A stretch of DNA of 64,000 nt from Bacteroidota bacterium (GTDB lineage Bacteria > Bacteroidota > Bacteroidia > UKL13-3): the NCBI GenBank assembly GCA_947453415.1, contig CANGGG010000002.1:1-64000 (forward strand), in the 5' to 3' direction. Position numbers and translations under genes: made by a program. Each line of letters starts with the position of its first letter. Within the stretch, counting starts at the first letter, position 1. Shown here piece after piece: positions 9,986-21,209 of the stretch. The notes under the pieces were generated by a model, which worked only from the letters and a program-made list of their open reading frames with translations, was not told where the DNA came from and searched no databases.

Positions 9986-12900
9986 TTATTGTTTTACAAT
10001 TTTCATTGTTTTTACAACACCGTTAGTATTAATTTTTACTAAGTAAATACCAGCTGCCAAATTGCTTGTATTGCTTAATTTGATTGTACCTAAGCCAATA
10101 GTAACAGCTTCAGTTTGACTGATTAAAATTCTACCACTGATGTCAATTATTTGAACAGTACTGATTGTATTTTCAGTATTTAAAGTTTCAATAGTTAATT
10201 CATTGCTAAACGGATTAGGATAAATGCTAATACCATCACCAATTGCATCGTTAATTGAAACTTCTTTTATTGGCGATAAAGTAGATTTACCATCAAAATC
10301 TATTTGATTTAAACGATAATACAATTTTTGAACTTGATTAATTGTAAATGGATTTTCATCAATAGAACTATAAATAACATTGTTATTTGAATTTCCTTCG
10401 CCTTTAACAAATGCAATTGTTTCAAATGTTTTTCCATTAACTGAGCGTTGAATGTCAAAGCCTTTGTTATTGATTTCGCTTGAAGTAATCCAAACTAATT
10501 TCACATTATCATTTACTTTTTTAGCTTCAAAATAGCTTATTTTAACTGGTAAAGTTGTTGTATTATTTGAGGCAACTGAGGTAAATGCATTGTGCATATA
10601 TTTACCATTGTATTCGTATACATCAAAAGTGTAGTTAGTAGCCATTGTTAAACCAGTAACCCCAACAGTATTTCCTGTTCCATTATAAATTACAAAGTTT
10701 CCTGCACCTGTGGTATCACCCAATGAATAAATTGCGCTAGCATTATACAATTTATTATTAGTTGGAGCAACCGCAGCTGCAGAAGTTAAACGTGCAACAA
10801 TTAAACGTCTTTGTCCGTTTCCAATTGTACAACTAACAGTAGCCGTAGTATCAGTAACTGACGAAATGGTAACAGCTGTAGCAGTAGAACTTGGTGTAAC
10901 AATATTAACAACTTCAATATCATCAATTGCCCAACCTTCATCTACTACATAAGAATCGGCAATAAAACGGAAACGAACACGAACATTTGCTTGACTAGCA
11001 GCACCAGTTAAACGGAAAGCACTTTCTATCCAACCACTTACTTGGCTAGCAAATACAGTACCTGAACCCAAATCTGAAGAGAAATAAGGAGGCGCAATGG
11101 CACCACCACTTGAAACAAAGTTAACATTGTCGTTATACCATGAATAGCTGTTGGTAGTATTAAAATTACTTCCATTTCCAACTACACTGTCTAAACGATT
11201 CCAGAAACCACCATTGATTGAAATTTCAACAATTAAACCATCCCAATCAGTTTCAGCTTTAAACTTATGGCTAAAACGAACGATTGGATCAGCAGTATAA
11301 GAAGTAAAATCAAACTGAGGTGAAACAATTGAAGCATCGTGATCAGTATCATAAGTTCCTGTTAATTTAGTAGCCCAAGCTTTAGTTCCACTATGCGCAC
11401 CGCTTAAGTATGTTTTAGCGGGCGTTCCTAAAACCCAATTGTTATTGGTAGGGAAACCAACAATCCAGTTTACGCTTGTACTTGAAGAAGAAAGCATAGA
11501 ATTCCATCCTCCAGCACCCGCTTCAAAGTTTTGTGAGTAAGGTAAAGTTGAAATGATTGGATCTGTAGTAAAACTATCAATAGTACTATATGCAGTTCCA
11601 ATTCCATTTGTTGCGTAAGCTTTATAATAATACTTAGTAGAATGTGTTAAGCCCGCAGGATTTATTGAATAAATTCCAGCAGTTACCACAGGACTTGTAG
11701 CAGAATCAATAGCAGTACTAAATAAAGTTAAAGGACTAGTTGTAGTATTATAAACTATACCACTTGCAGTTACTGTACTTCCACCATCAGAAGTAATATT
11801 GCCACCCACAGTGGCAGTTGTTGAAGTTAAATTAGTAGCTGCAATTTTTAAAACAGTTGGAATTACAGAAGATGAATTAGTGGTAAATGTACTGTCGGCA
11901 CCATAAGTAGTTCCAATTGCATTAATAGCATAAGCTCTGTAATAATATAATGTAGAAATAGATAAACCAGTTGTGATTTTAGTAAATACACCTAATATTA
12001 CTAATGGATTTGTAGTAGAATCAACCACGCCAAAAGCACCAAGAACAGGAGCGGAAGTAGTACTATAAACAACTCCACTTTTAGTGATAGCTGAATTTCC
12101 ATTGCTAGTAATAGTTCCTGATAAATCGGCAGAGTTAGTGGTTATATTTGATTTTGTTCCCGTTAATACTATTGGTGCAGTTGGATAAACTACTTCTACA
12201 TTGTCAAAAGCTACACCTTCATCAGTTCCGCTTCCATCTGATGCAAAACGAATTCTAAATTTCACATTTGATTGACCGGCAGCACCTGTAAGTGGAGTTT
12301 GACTTTGAATCCAATTTGAAACATTGCTAGAAAACAAATTACTATTTTGCGACCATTTACTTGGAGCAACTGGACCAGCTGTACTGCTGCTATTATACCA
12401 ACTAATACTATTTGTAGTATTAAAATTTGTACCAGTTCCTAAAGTATTGTCAAGCTTAGTCCATGTTCCACCATTGATTGAAATTTCTAAAACACTTGCA
12501 TCCCAACCTGTTTCAGTTTTAAAATTATGTCTGAATTTAACAATTGGATCTGCAGCATAACTTGTAAAATCAAATTGAGGTGAAACAACAGCAGCATCAT
12601 GGTTATCAGAATAATTTGCTGCGGTAGAAGTAAACCAACATTTTGGCGAGCTATATGAACCGCTTAACTGAGTTTTTGTAGGTGTTCCTAGCACCCATTC
12701 ATTTAATCCACTAGTTGCTAATGAGCTCCATCCTGTTGTGCCAATACTATCAAAATTTTGAAAATAAGGTAAAACAGAAATAACAGGAGCTGTGTTAAAA
12801 CTATCCATTGTACTATAAGCAGTTCCAATACCATTGGTTGCATATGCTTTAAAATAATATTTTGTAGCATGAGTTAAACCTGTAGGATTAATTGAATATA

Positions 12901-15900
12901 AACCCAGTGTAACCAATGGACTTGTTGTAGAATCAACAACACCTGTTCCATATAAAAACGGGTTTGTAGTGGTTGAATAAATTACGCCACTTGCTGTAAC
13001 TGTGCTACCACCATCTGATGTTATATTACCACCAAATGTAGCTGTTAAAGCAGTTATATTGCTTGCGGAAATTTTTAATACTGTAGGAATAGTCGCAGAT
13101 GAAGAAGTAGTAAATGAACTATCTGCACCATAAGAAGTACCCATTGCATTTACAGCATATGCACGATAATAATAAGTAGTAGCAGCATTTAAACCATTAG
13201 TACTTATTGTCAAATTACCAAAACTAACTAATGGATTTGTACTTGAATCTATTACTCCAAAACTACCACGAGTAGGGGTAGTACTTGTACTGAAAACAAT
13301 ACCACTTGCGGTTATTGTTGAACTTCCATTATTGGTGATAGTTCCTGATAAATCAGCATTTGAAGTGGTAATATTTGACTTAGTTCCAGTAACTACTGTA
13401 GGTGTTGTTGGAACAGTAACTTCTACATTATCAATTTCCCAACCTTCATATTCTAAACTTGAATCTGTAATAAAACGGAAACGAAAGCGAACATTTGATT
13501 GTCCTGCAGCACCAGGTAAAGCTATTATACTTGTTATCCAACCATTCACAGCAGTTGAATAAGCACTGCTTACATTACACCAAGTATTTCCTTGAGTTGT
13601 TGAATTATACCAAGCAGTTCCGTTTGAAGTATTAAAGTTTGTACCTGTTCCAACACTATTTTCTACCTTTGTCCATGATCCACCATTAATTGATATTTCC
13701 AAAAATCCTCCATCACAACATGATTCTGTGTAGAATTTATGTTTGAAGGTTAAAATTGGATTCGCTAATAATGTACTAAAATCAAATTGTGGTGAAACCA
13801 ATGCAGCGTCATGACTGGTTGAATAATTGGATGCAAGTTTAGTAATCCATGCAGTTGGCGTGCTATAAGCGGCCGAAAGTGTAGTTTTAGCAGGCGTTCC
13901 AACTTGCCAATCATTTAATGTTCCAACTACGGCTGTAGTTGTAAATCCTGTATTTACCGATAACGTATCAAAGTTTTGCGAATAGGGTAAATAGTTGATT
14001 ACAGGCGCAGTGGTAAAACTATCTTGAACACTATAAGCAGTTCCAATACCATTTGTAGCATAAGCTCTATAATAGTATTTTGTTGAATGTGTTAATCCAG
14101 CAGGATTAACAAAAAATGTTCCAACTGATACCACTGGAGATGTGGTAGAATCTGTTACTCCCGTTCCAAATAAAACTGGATTTGGAGTAATAGCATAAAC
14201 AACTCCACTTGCAGTAACTGTAGAACCTCCATCGGTAGTAATATTCCCTCCTACTCTAGCGCTGTAAGCAACTATATTAGTAGCAGCAGTTTTTAAAACT
14301 GTAGGAATAGTCGCAGCTGAATTGGTTGTAAATGTACTATCATGACCGTAAGCTGTTCCAATAGCATTAACAGCATAAGAACGATAAAAATAAGTTGTTC
14401 CCAAAGATAGTCCACTAAAACTTTTTGTAAAACTACCAAAATCTATTAGTGGATTTGTAGCTGAGTCAATAACTCCAAATGAACCTCTAACAGGTGTAGT
14501 AGTAGTACTCAAAACTATTCCTGTAGCAGTAATTGGACTTCCTCCATTATTAACAATAGATCCTGATAAATCTGCTGCATTTGTTGTAATATTTGCTTTA
14601 GTACCTGTAGCCATTATAGCTATTGATGGTAAACCCATATCGGCCTCATCCGCTCCAATGTCAGGTGCTGTACCTCCACCATTTACTGAACCAAAAGGTC
14701 CTGGACGAAGATCACCATCTATATCTGTAACTACATTTGTTAAAATACCCGATGATTCAAATGGACTAGAAATACCTGGAACCAAATGCAAATTTGTTGA
14801 TGAAATAAAATAAGGATCAAAGTTTAACGACAATGAATCTTTTGTTGTAGCAGTTTTCCAATTAGATAATGTTAAGTAATTAGTACCTGCAATTGAACCA
14901 ACATATCCTGAAACGCCATTTACAAAATAGTTATTATTATTTACCCTAACACCTGCTGAAAAAATAGTAGCTCCACCTAAATAAATAGCTAAACAAGCTT
15001 GCCCTGTATTGTCTGATTGCTTGTTTACAAAAATATTATTTGAAAATTCAGCAAGCGTTGTACCCGTACTACTTAAATATACACAAGCAGAATAATTAGA
15101 ATTTCCGCTGCTTGCATTGGGTCTTACTAAACTTATTGTATTATGATATATTTTTAAGTTTGTTGCCGCTATAGCAGAATATATTCCATAGTTAGTATAA
15201 CTACTTGCTGATGAAGTGTAATGATAGGCATAAACATCCCTAATCATATTATTGTAAATGCTAATAAACGAGTTATTGGTAGCACTACTAATAAATATAC
15301 CATAAGAACCCCAACCACCTGTAGAAGGATTTGCAACATCATGAATATTATTATTTCTAATAATTGTTCCAGCATTACTAACGTTTAAATCAATTGCTGC
15401 TAAGGTTGTACTTAATCCAGAAATTGTATCTCCCATTCTTATGTCATTGCCTTCAATTAATGCTGAAAAAGAAGAAGCTGTAGTTTGAGTATTGGCTATA
15501 TAAATCCCTTTAATTCCTATACAATTGGCTAGCACATTTGATCCAATTACATTGTTTCTAATTACTAAAGATCTTTGTAAATAAGCAGCTATACCATAAG
15601 AGTAAATTCCATAATAACAACGTTGAATTGAATTGTTTTCAATAGTCATGCTATCGTTATTAGCAGCCCCAGATGCTGTAGTTATAGTACTAGTTGCTAA
15701 ACTTAATCCACTATAAATTCCATAGCCCGCTGTTGTAATTGTAGAAGTGCTTCTACCGCCAACTATATTACAGTTCTTTATAGTAATTTTTGAACATCCA
15801 TCGGCCACCGCAGACGATGAACTAAAACGAAGACAAGCAGTAGATGCATTAGTAGTTGTAGCAACTTGAATTGTTAAATTACGAACTCCAGTTGTTGTAG

Positions 15901-16300
15901 GATCGTCACCATCAATTGTGATACTATCAGCTCCAATAAACTCTAGTACGCCTTTAGCTGCAGTTGGAGTAGTTGCAGAATTAATTGTAACATTTCCAAG
16001 AGGTACAATTTTTATACTTTGATAGTTTGATGTGGTTGCACCTGAACGCAAAAGTTGAACTGCCGTTGCTGGTTCTGAAGTATTGGCAGTAATAGTTATT
16101 ACTATTACGCCTTGGTGAGTGCCTAAATTTATTGCAGCAAATGCATCATTTACTGTAGTATAAAGTGATGGTCCTGTAGTGCCTGCAGTTGCAGTTACAC
16201 TTACTTGTGCTCTTGAGACATTTACCATACCGCAGCACAACAGCAGTATGAGTAAGATTTTTGTAAAACTAGTAAATAGTTTTGTACTTGTTCTTTTCAT
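9986..16300 (-). CDS. Giant (2104 aa) modular secreted adhesin-like protein: beta-helix N-terminus, repeated FnIII-like and jelly-roll (MAM/CUB-like) modules, T9SS type A sorting domain
   Basis: Signal peptide; NNSIQRCYYGIYSYG-type beta-helix repeats; three copies of an FnIII-A/FnIII-B/jelly-roll supermodule; C-terminal SIYPNPFSNELTIET...GIYLVKINTNGVVKTMKIVKQ. Confidence 0.85.
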   Translation of the reverse strand: MKRTSTKLFTSFTKILLILLLCCGMVNVSRAQVSVTATAGTTGPSLYTTVNDAFAAINLGTHQGVIVITITANTSEPATAVQLLRSGATTSNYQSIKIVPLGNVTINSATTPTAAKGVLEFIGADSITIDGDDPTTTGVRNLTIQVATTTNASTACLRFSSSSAVADGCSKITIKNCNIVGGRSTSTITTAGYGIYSGLSLATSTITTASGAANNDSMTIENNSIQRCYYGIYSYGIAAYLQRSLVIRNNVIGSNVLANCIGIKGIYIANTQTTASSFSALIEGNDIRMGDTISGLSTTLAAIDLNVSNAGTIIRNNNIHDVANPSTGGWGSYGIFISSATNNSFISIYNNMIRDVYAYHYTSSASSYTNYGIYSAIAATNLKIYHNTISLVRPNASSGNSNYSACVYLSSTGTTLAEFSNNIFVNKQSDNTGQACLAIYLGGATIFSAGVRVNNNNYFVNGVSGYVGSIAGTNYLTLSNWKTATTKDSLSLNFDPYFISSTNLHLVPGISSPFESSGILTNVVTDIDGDLRPGPFGSVNGGGTAPDIGADEADMGLPSIAIMATGTKANITTNAADLSGSIVNNGGSPITATGIVLSTTTTPVRGSFGVIDSATNPLIDFGSFTKSFSGLSLGTTYFYRSYAVNAIGTAYGHDSTFTTNSAATIPTVLKTAATNIVAYSARVGGNITTDGGSTVTASGVVYAITPNPVLFGTGVTDSTTSPVVSVGTFFVNPAGLTHSTKYYYRAYATNGIGTAYSVQDSFTTAPVINYLPYSQNFDTLSVNTGFTTTAVVGTLNDWQVGTPAKTTLSAAYSTPTAWITKLASNYSTSHDAALVSPQFDFSTLLANPILTFKHKFYTESCCDGGFLEISINGGSWTKVENSVGTGTNFNTSNGTAWYNSTTQGNTWCNVSSAYSTAVNGWITSIIALPGAAGQSNVRFRFRFITDSSLEYEGWEIDNVEVTVPTTPTVVTGTKSNITTSNADLSGTITNNGSSTITASGIVFSTSTTPTRGSFGVIDSSTNPLVSFGNLTISTNGLNAATTYYYRAYAVNAMGTSYGADSSFTTSSSATIPTVLKISASNITALTATFGGNITSDGGSTVTASGVIYSTTTNPFLYGTGVVDSTTSPLVTLGLYSINPTGLTHATKYYFKAYATNGIGTAYSTMDSFNTAPVISVLPYFQNFDSIGTTGWSSLATSGLNEWVLGTPTKTQLSGSYSSPKCWFTSTAANYSDNHDAAVVSPQFDFTSYAADPIVKFRHNFKTETGWDASVLEISINGGTWTKLDNTLGTGTNFNTTNSISWYNSSSTAGPVAPSKWSQNSNLFSSNVSNWIQSQTPLTGAAGQSNVKFRIRFASDGSGTDEGVAFDNVEVVYPTAPIVLTGTKSNITTNSADLSGTITSNGNSAITKSGVVYSTTSAPVLGAFGVVDSTTNPLVILGVFTKITTGLSISTLYYYRAYAINAIGTTYGADSTFTTNSSSVIPTVLKIAATNLTSTTATVGGNITSDGGSTVTASGIVYNTTTSPLTLFSTAIDSATSPVVTAGIYSINPAGLTHSTKYYYKAYATNGIGTAYSTIDSFTTDPIISTLPYSQNFEAGAGGWNSMLSSSSTSVNWIVGFPTNNNWVLGTPAKTYLSGAHSGTKAWATKLTGTYDTDHDASIVSPQFDFTSYTADPIVRFSHKFKAETDWDGLIVEISINGGFWNRLDSVVGNGSNFNTTNSYSWYNDNVNFVSSGGAIAPPYFSSDLGSGTVFASQVSGWIESAFRLTGAASQANVRVRFRFIADSYVVDEGWAIDDIEVVNIVTPSSTATAVTISSVTDTTATVSCTIGNGQRRLIVARLTSAAAVAPTNNKLYNASAIYSLGDTTGAGNFVIYNGTGNTVGVTGLTMATNYTFDVYEYNGKYMHNAFTSVASNNTTTLPVKISYFEAKKVNDNVKLVWITSSEINNKGFDIQRSVNGKTFETIAFVKGEGNSNNNVIYSSIDENPFTINQVQKLYYRLNQIDFDGKSTLSPIKEVSINDAIGDGISIYPNPFSNELTIETLNTENTISTVQIIDISGRILISQTEAVTIGLGTIKLSNTSNLAAGIYLVKINTNGVVKTMKIVKQ

Positions 16301-16617
16301 AATTTTTATTTTATTAATGAATTGTAAATCTAAACCTTAAAAAATGAACTCTGTGTAATATTATTATTATTCAAAAAATGTTTTATTTTTTCAGTCGTAA
16401 CCTGCTTATTAATAGCACTTAAAACCTAATTTTTAGCTTGTTGATATAATTCATTAAAAAGCATGAGCAATGCCATTAGATTAAAACAAATTAAATAAAA
16501 TCATACCGTAAATAAATGGATTCATTGTTTGAATTTTTAGAAATTCATGCTAACAATTTTTCTTTATTTACAATTCATTTACTAAAAAATTTATATTGCC
16601 AACCTTAATATACACAA

Positions 16618-18735
16618 ATGAAAAAATACCTATTACTTACTTTCACATTGATCTCCATTGGCTTATTTCAAAGTCACAAAATGGATGAAGGCATGTTTCC
16701 TTTATCGGAGCTTAAAAACATTAACTTAAAAAAGGTTGGACTAAAAATAAAACCGATAGAATTATACAATCCAAATGGTGTAAGTATCATTGATGCCATT
16801 GTAAGAGTTGGTGGTTGTACAGGTAGTTTTGTGAGCAATGATGGATTAATTGTTACCAATCATCATTGTGCTTTTAGTTTTGTAGCTGCCATCAGCGACA
16901 CGGTGAACGATTATATTAAAAAAGGTTATTTGGCCAGAACACATGAGCAAGAAGCACCTGCTAAAGGTTTGGTTTGTAAAATTGCTGCAAGCTACGAAGA
17001 CGTTTCTGTAAAAGTTTTGCAAGGCACCCAAAACATGAGCGATGCTGCCGAAAGATTGAAAACAATTGCTACTCATTTAAAAGCAATTACTGATGCTGAA
17101 AGCAAAGCAAATCCTACTTTAAGTTGCGAAATTTCGGAAATGTTTACCGGTAGAACTTATGTGCTTTTCCGTTATAAATTATTAAAAGATGTTCGTTTGG
17201 TTTATGTGCCAGCTCGCAGTATTGGCGAGTATGGTGGTGAAAAAGACAATTGGGTTTGGCCTCGCCATAGTGGCGATTTTGCTTTTTTAAGGGCATACGT
17301 TTCGCCCGATGGAAGTGCTGCTGAATACTCACTTAAAAATGTGCCTTATAAACCTGCAAAACATTTAGTAATTAACCAAAAAGGGGTAAACGAAAATGAT
17401 TTTGTTTTTGTGTTAGGTTATCCAGGTAGAACATACCGCCACCAGCCTGCAGCATTTTATAAATACCATGAAAAATACATGCTTCAATACATTAGTAATA
17501 TATACGATTGGCAAATTGAAGAAATGGAAAAACTGAGTAAAGGCAATCAGACGTTGGCTATAAAATATGCTTCAAAAATTAAACAATTAGCCAATACCAC
17601 TAAGAATTTTAAAGGTAAATTACAAGGTTTTAGAAGAACCGGTTTAACCAATAAAAAATACAATGACGAAGCTTTATTACAAGATTTTTTAAGTAAAGAT
17701 GAAACTTTAAAAGCTACTTATAGCAATGTAATTCCTAGAATAAATGTGCTGTATGACGATATTTTAAAATTTGCACCTCGTAATTTATGGTACGATCAAA
17801 TTTATAATGTAACACCTATGTTTTCAATGGCTGGTGCCATTGATAATTATAAAAATGCGTATGCTCTTTTGAAATCAGATGCTGAAAGAACAGATTTTAA
17901 ACTCAAACAAGGATTGCGTTTAAAGCAATTATTAGCAACTGCATTTAGCAAATATGATGAACCTTTTGAAATAGCTGCTTTCAAAAAAATGCAAGCAGAT
18001 GCTGCCACATTTAATAAAAACAACCAAGTAGATGCATTTACTAAAAACATCAACGCAGATGAAATTTATAGCAAAACTATTTTTAAAGATACTAAAATGA
18101 TTGAAAAATTAGCCAATGAAGACATTGAAAAGCTTTTTGCTTTGCAAGATCCTTTGCTTGATTTGGCAGCTAATTTAAATCTAGAAATCAATTTCTTTGA
18201 TCAAGAAGATCAAAAACGTGAAGCGGAATTAAATGCTTTGATGGCAAAGTATGTAGATGCAAAATCAGTATTCCAAAACAAAAGTTTTGTACCTGATGCC
18301 AATGCAACATTGCGCTTTACTTATGGTTATGTTAAAGGATACTCGCCAAACGATGCAGAATACCATGGTCCTTTTACCTCTTTGCGTGGGGTGGTAGAAA
18401 AAGAAGATGGCGTGGATTATGAATTAATGCCATTAATTAAAGAGCTGTATGCTGCTAAAGATTTTGGCGATTTAATGAAACCAAGTTTGGGCGATTTGCC
18501 AGTAAACTTTTTATATAATCTAGATACCACTGGTGGCAATAGCGGAAGTCCAGTTATGAACGCAAAAGGTGAATTAGTAGGTATCAATTTTGACCGTGCT
18601 TATACTGCTACCATTAACGATTATGCTTGGAACGAAAGTTACAGTAGGAGCGTGGCAGTAGATATTCGTTATGTGCTTTGGGTACTACAAAAAGTAGCCA
18701 AAGCCGATGAATTGAGTAAGGAACTGAGTAATTAA
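16618..18735 (+). CDS. S46 family dipeptidyl-peptidase, DPP11-like (Asp/Glu P1 specificity predicted)
   Basis: TNHHCAF (His), DNWVWPRHSGDFAFLR (Asp), GGNSGSPVMN (Ser). Arg lies 18 residues after the catalytic Ser (GINFDR), matching DPP11 Arg673. Confidence 0.9.
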   Translation: MKKYLLLTFTLISIGLFQSHKMDEGMFPLSELKNINLKKVGLKIKPIELYNPNGVSIIDAIVRVGGCTGSFVSNDGLIVTNHHCAFSFVAAISDTVNDYIKKGYLARTHEQEAPAKGLVCKIAASYEDVSVKVLQGTQNMSDAAERLKTIATHLKAITDAESKANPTLSCEISEMFTGRTYVLFRYKLLKDVRLVYVPARSIGEYGGEKDNWVWPRHSGDFAFLRAYVSPDGSAAEYSLKNVPYKPAKHLVINQKGVNENDFVFVLGYPGRTYRHQPAAFYKYHEKYMLQYISNIYDWQIEEMEKLSKGNQTLAIKYASKIKQLANTTKNFKGKLQGFRRTGLTNKKYNDEALLQDFLSKDETLKATYSNVIPRINVLYDDILKFAPRNLWYDQIYNVTPMFSMAGAIDNYKNAYALLKSDAERTDFKLKQGLRLKQLLATAFSKYDEPFEIAAFKKMQADAATFNKNNQVDAFTKNINADEIYSKTIFKDTKMIEKLANEDIEKLFALQDPLLDLAANLNLEINFFDQEDQKREAELNALMAKYVDAKSVFQNKSFVPDANATLRFTYGYVKGYSPNDAEYHGPFTSLRGVVEKEDGVDYELMPLIKELYAAKDFGDLMKPSLGDLPVNFLYNLDTTGGNSGSPVMNAKGELVGINFDRAYTATINDYAWNESYSRSVAVDIRYVLWVLQKVAKADELSKELSN

Positions 18736-18742
18736 AAAGAAA

Positions 18743-18785
18743 CAAAAAATCCCAATCAAAGAAGAATTTAATTGGGATTTTTTTT
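18743..18785. terminator. Bidirectional terminator
   Basis: AAAATCCCAATCAAA...TTTAATTGGGATTTTTTT. Confidence 0.85.
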
Positions 18786-20196
18786 AATGATCAGTTAGTA
18801 ATAATTCATTTAAAAAAGTGGGATATACTTGCTCCCAAAATTTATTCAGCATGTTGTTATAAGCATCTTTGCTGGCATTTTCGGGCGTTAACTGAAATCC
18901 TTTGATATCTTTTAAGGCATCTTTATAAATTTCTTGGTTGTTTTTAACATCTACAATACTAATGTTCATGTTAATATTTGCTTGCAGCATTTTGCCCCAC
19001 ATCACTCCTAAATCTAAGGTATTTGCGATTACTTTAATTTCATAATCAGCATTTTTTCTATCTGTAACAAAATTACAGCCGCTTTCTACTAATTTGCGTT
19101 TAAGTTGTGGTTCAATGATGTTAAACTCTAAGTTTTTACTTAAAATTTGTTCTTTACTATTGGTGTAAATTTTTACAGGTTCTACTGATAATCTAAAATT
19201 AGTACTTGGTGCATCTATATTGGTTAAAATGCTTTTTAGCAATCCGTTTAAACTATCACTTTTAATAATCGTAGCTATGTCAACAATAATTTTTACTTGT
19301 TGAATTGGGTCTTTGGCTTGTATTCTATTCAATGAAAAAGTAGCAATACCATTTTGGTCGGTTTCGGCACTATTACCAAAATCAAATTTGGCTTGTAAAG
19401 CTTTTAAAGTTAGCGGAACAAAAGGAACAAAACTGTTGTTTTCTTTTAGTTTTACTTTGGCTGTAAATGGATTATTAATAGGTTTACCTATTTTACCTTT
19501 AAGCTCTATTACCTCAGTTTTTACTTGTAATTTGTATAATTGGTTTTGAATTTGACTCACAATTTCATTGACTAAATACACCTCATTTCCCTTATATACA
19601 GTAGCCACATCTTCATTTAAATAATTTTGTAAAGCACTTAATGCTTTGATTCGCAAACGCATCATTTGCATGTAATTGTCTTGATAAGAAAGTCGGTCAG
19701 CATTATCTAAAAAGTTAACCGATTGTTCAATGGCGGCTTGTAATTTTCTGCGTTTGGCAGCTTCGTATGCTGCTTTTGAAAGTTTGTAATAAATATAAAA
19801 ATCCGATTTGTTTTCCCAGCTGTCTACTACCTCAAAATCTTCTACCATGGCTTGCGCCATTACTTTTGTATCGGTAGCAAACATTTGGTTCAATACATTA
19901 TTATTTTGATTCAGTGAAAGTATAGAATTAGAAGAAACCACCACTTTTATTTCTCCAATTAAGTCGTTTAAAGCGCGTTTTTTTGCCATGGCTTGGTAAT
20001 CAGCCGGATTTAACATTTTATTGGCATAGCCAACACCTACATAAAAACTATTATTTACAGGCCTTTGTTGAACCCAATCTGGCTGCTTACTTCTGTCTTT
20101 TCTACTAATTCCGTTATTTGTTGTTCCACAAGAAACCAAAACAATTATTAAGAATAATGGAAATAGAATTTTTGATTTTATAAATTTATTTTTAAA
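18784..20196 (-). CDS. LPP20-family-like lipoprotein
   Basis: Lipobox VLVSCG and KQPDWVQQRPVNNSFYVGVGYANK...AKKRALNDLIGEIKVVVSS. Confidence 0.7.
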   Translation of the reverse strand, partial: FKNKFIKSKILFPLFLIIVLVSCGTTNNGISRKDRSKQPDWVQQRPVNNSFYVGVGYANKMLNPADYQAMAKKRALNDLIGEIKVVVSSNSILSLNQNNNVLNQMFATDTKVMAQAMVEDFEVVDSWENKSDFYIYYKLSKAAYEAAKRRKLQAAIEQSVNFLDNADRLSYQDNYMQMMRLRIKALSALQNYLNEDVATVYKGNEVYLVNEIVSQIQNQLYKLQVKTEVIELKGKIGKPINNPFTAKVKLKENNSFVPFVPLTLKALQAKFDFGNSAETDQNGIATFSLNRIQAKDPIQQVKIIVDIATIIKSDSLNGLLKSILTNIDAPSTNFRLSVEPVKIYTNSKEQILSKNLEFNIIEPQLKRKLVESGCNFVTDRKNADYEIKVIANTLDLGVMWGKMLQANINMNISIVDVKNNQEIYKDALKDIKGFQLTPENASKDAYNNMLNKFWEQVYPTFLNELLLTDH

Positions 20197-20418
20197 CATG
20201 GAGCTAATTTCACTGTTAAGCAATCATAATTCAAACTTTGTACCACTAAAATTTGATGCTGATAAAGTTCGAAATTATCATTTGTTTTATTAAAAACAAT
20301 AAAACGAATTTCAGAATTTTAAATTAAGTAATTTATAACCCTGAATTTAAACCTCAAATTATCATTTTCATTTACGAATTGCAATTGCTATTTTGCAACC
20401 TGAAAAAAGTACAATATT

Positions 20419-21135
20419 ATGGGAAGAGTATTTGAAAAACGTAAGCATAAAATGTTTGCTCGTTACGCTAAAATGAGTAGAACATTTACCAAAATAGGTA
20501 AAGAAATAGCAATTGCAATAAAAGCAGGTAACGGAAATGGTGACCCTGATAGCAATTCACGATTAAGAGCAGTTATTGGAAATGCAAAAGCAATCAATAT
20601 GCCTAAAGTAAATATAGATGCAGCCATTTCGAGGGCAACTACCAAACAAGATAAAGACTTTGAAGAAGTAGTTTATGAAGGAAAAGGTCCGCATAATATT
20701 CCAATGATTATAGAAACTGCTACCGATAATCCTACCAGAACTGTGGCTAATTTACGCATGTATTTTAATAAAAAAGGTGGTCAGTTAATGGTAAGTGGCT
20801 CATTAGATTTTTTGTTTGAACGCAAAGGAATTTTCAGAATAAAAAATACTGGAATTGATATTGAAGAATTTGAATTTGAAATGATAGATGCTGGTTTGGA
20901 AGAAGTAGAAGACGATGGAGACGGGCATTTGGTATTAGCTGTAGCATTTACCGATTTTGGTAAAATGCAGCATGCTTTAGAAGAGAAAAAAATTGAAATT
21001 ATAAATGCTGAATTGCAACGCATACCAACTACTCCAGTGGAGTTAACCGAAGAGCAAGAAGCAGAATTTAATATATTATTAGATATGATTGAAGAAGATG
21101 ACGATGTGGTAAAAGTTTATACTACATTGATGTAA
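20419..21135 (+). CDS. YebC/PmpR family transcriptional/translation regulator
   Basis: KRKHKMFARYAKMSRTFTKIGKEIAIAIKAG..DPDSNSRLRAVIGNAKAINMPKVNIDAAISRA plus the acidic C-terminus. Confidence 0.93.
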   Translation: MGRVFEKRKHKMFARYAKMSRTFTKIGKEIAIAIKAGNGNGDPDSNSRLRAVIGNAKAINMPKVNIDAAISRATTKQDKDFEEVVYEGKGPHNIPMIIETATDNPTRTVANLRMYFNKKGGQLMVSGSLDFLFERKGIFRIKNTGIDIEEFEFEMIDAGLEEVEDDGDGHLVLAVAFTDFGKMQHALEEKKIEIINAELQRIPTTPVELTEEQEAEFNILLDMIEEDDDVVKVYTTLM

Positions 21136-21159
21136 TTAGTTAAATCAAAACATAAAAAA

Positions 21160-21189
21160 AACCGATTCAAATTGAATCGGTTTTTTTTA
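21160..21189. terminator. Bidirectional terminator
   Basis: AACCGATTCAA-ATTGAATCGGTTTTTTTT. Confidence 0.85.
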
Positions 21190-21209
21190 TGGATAAAATC
21201 CAATGTATT

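Noticed and set aside
12324-12560. Antisense ORFs inside the giant adhesin (also 13332-13562)
   Set aside because: Composition follows the repetitive Thr/Ser/Val-rich coding strand; no start/RBS context or domain.
10000-16300. Possible CRISPR-like periodicity
   Set aside because: Repeats are protein-coding modules hundreds of bp long with no short repeat/unique spacer pattern. No CRISPR array seen anywhere in the window.
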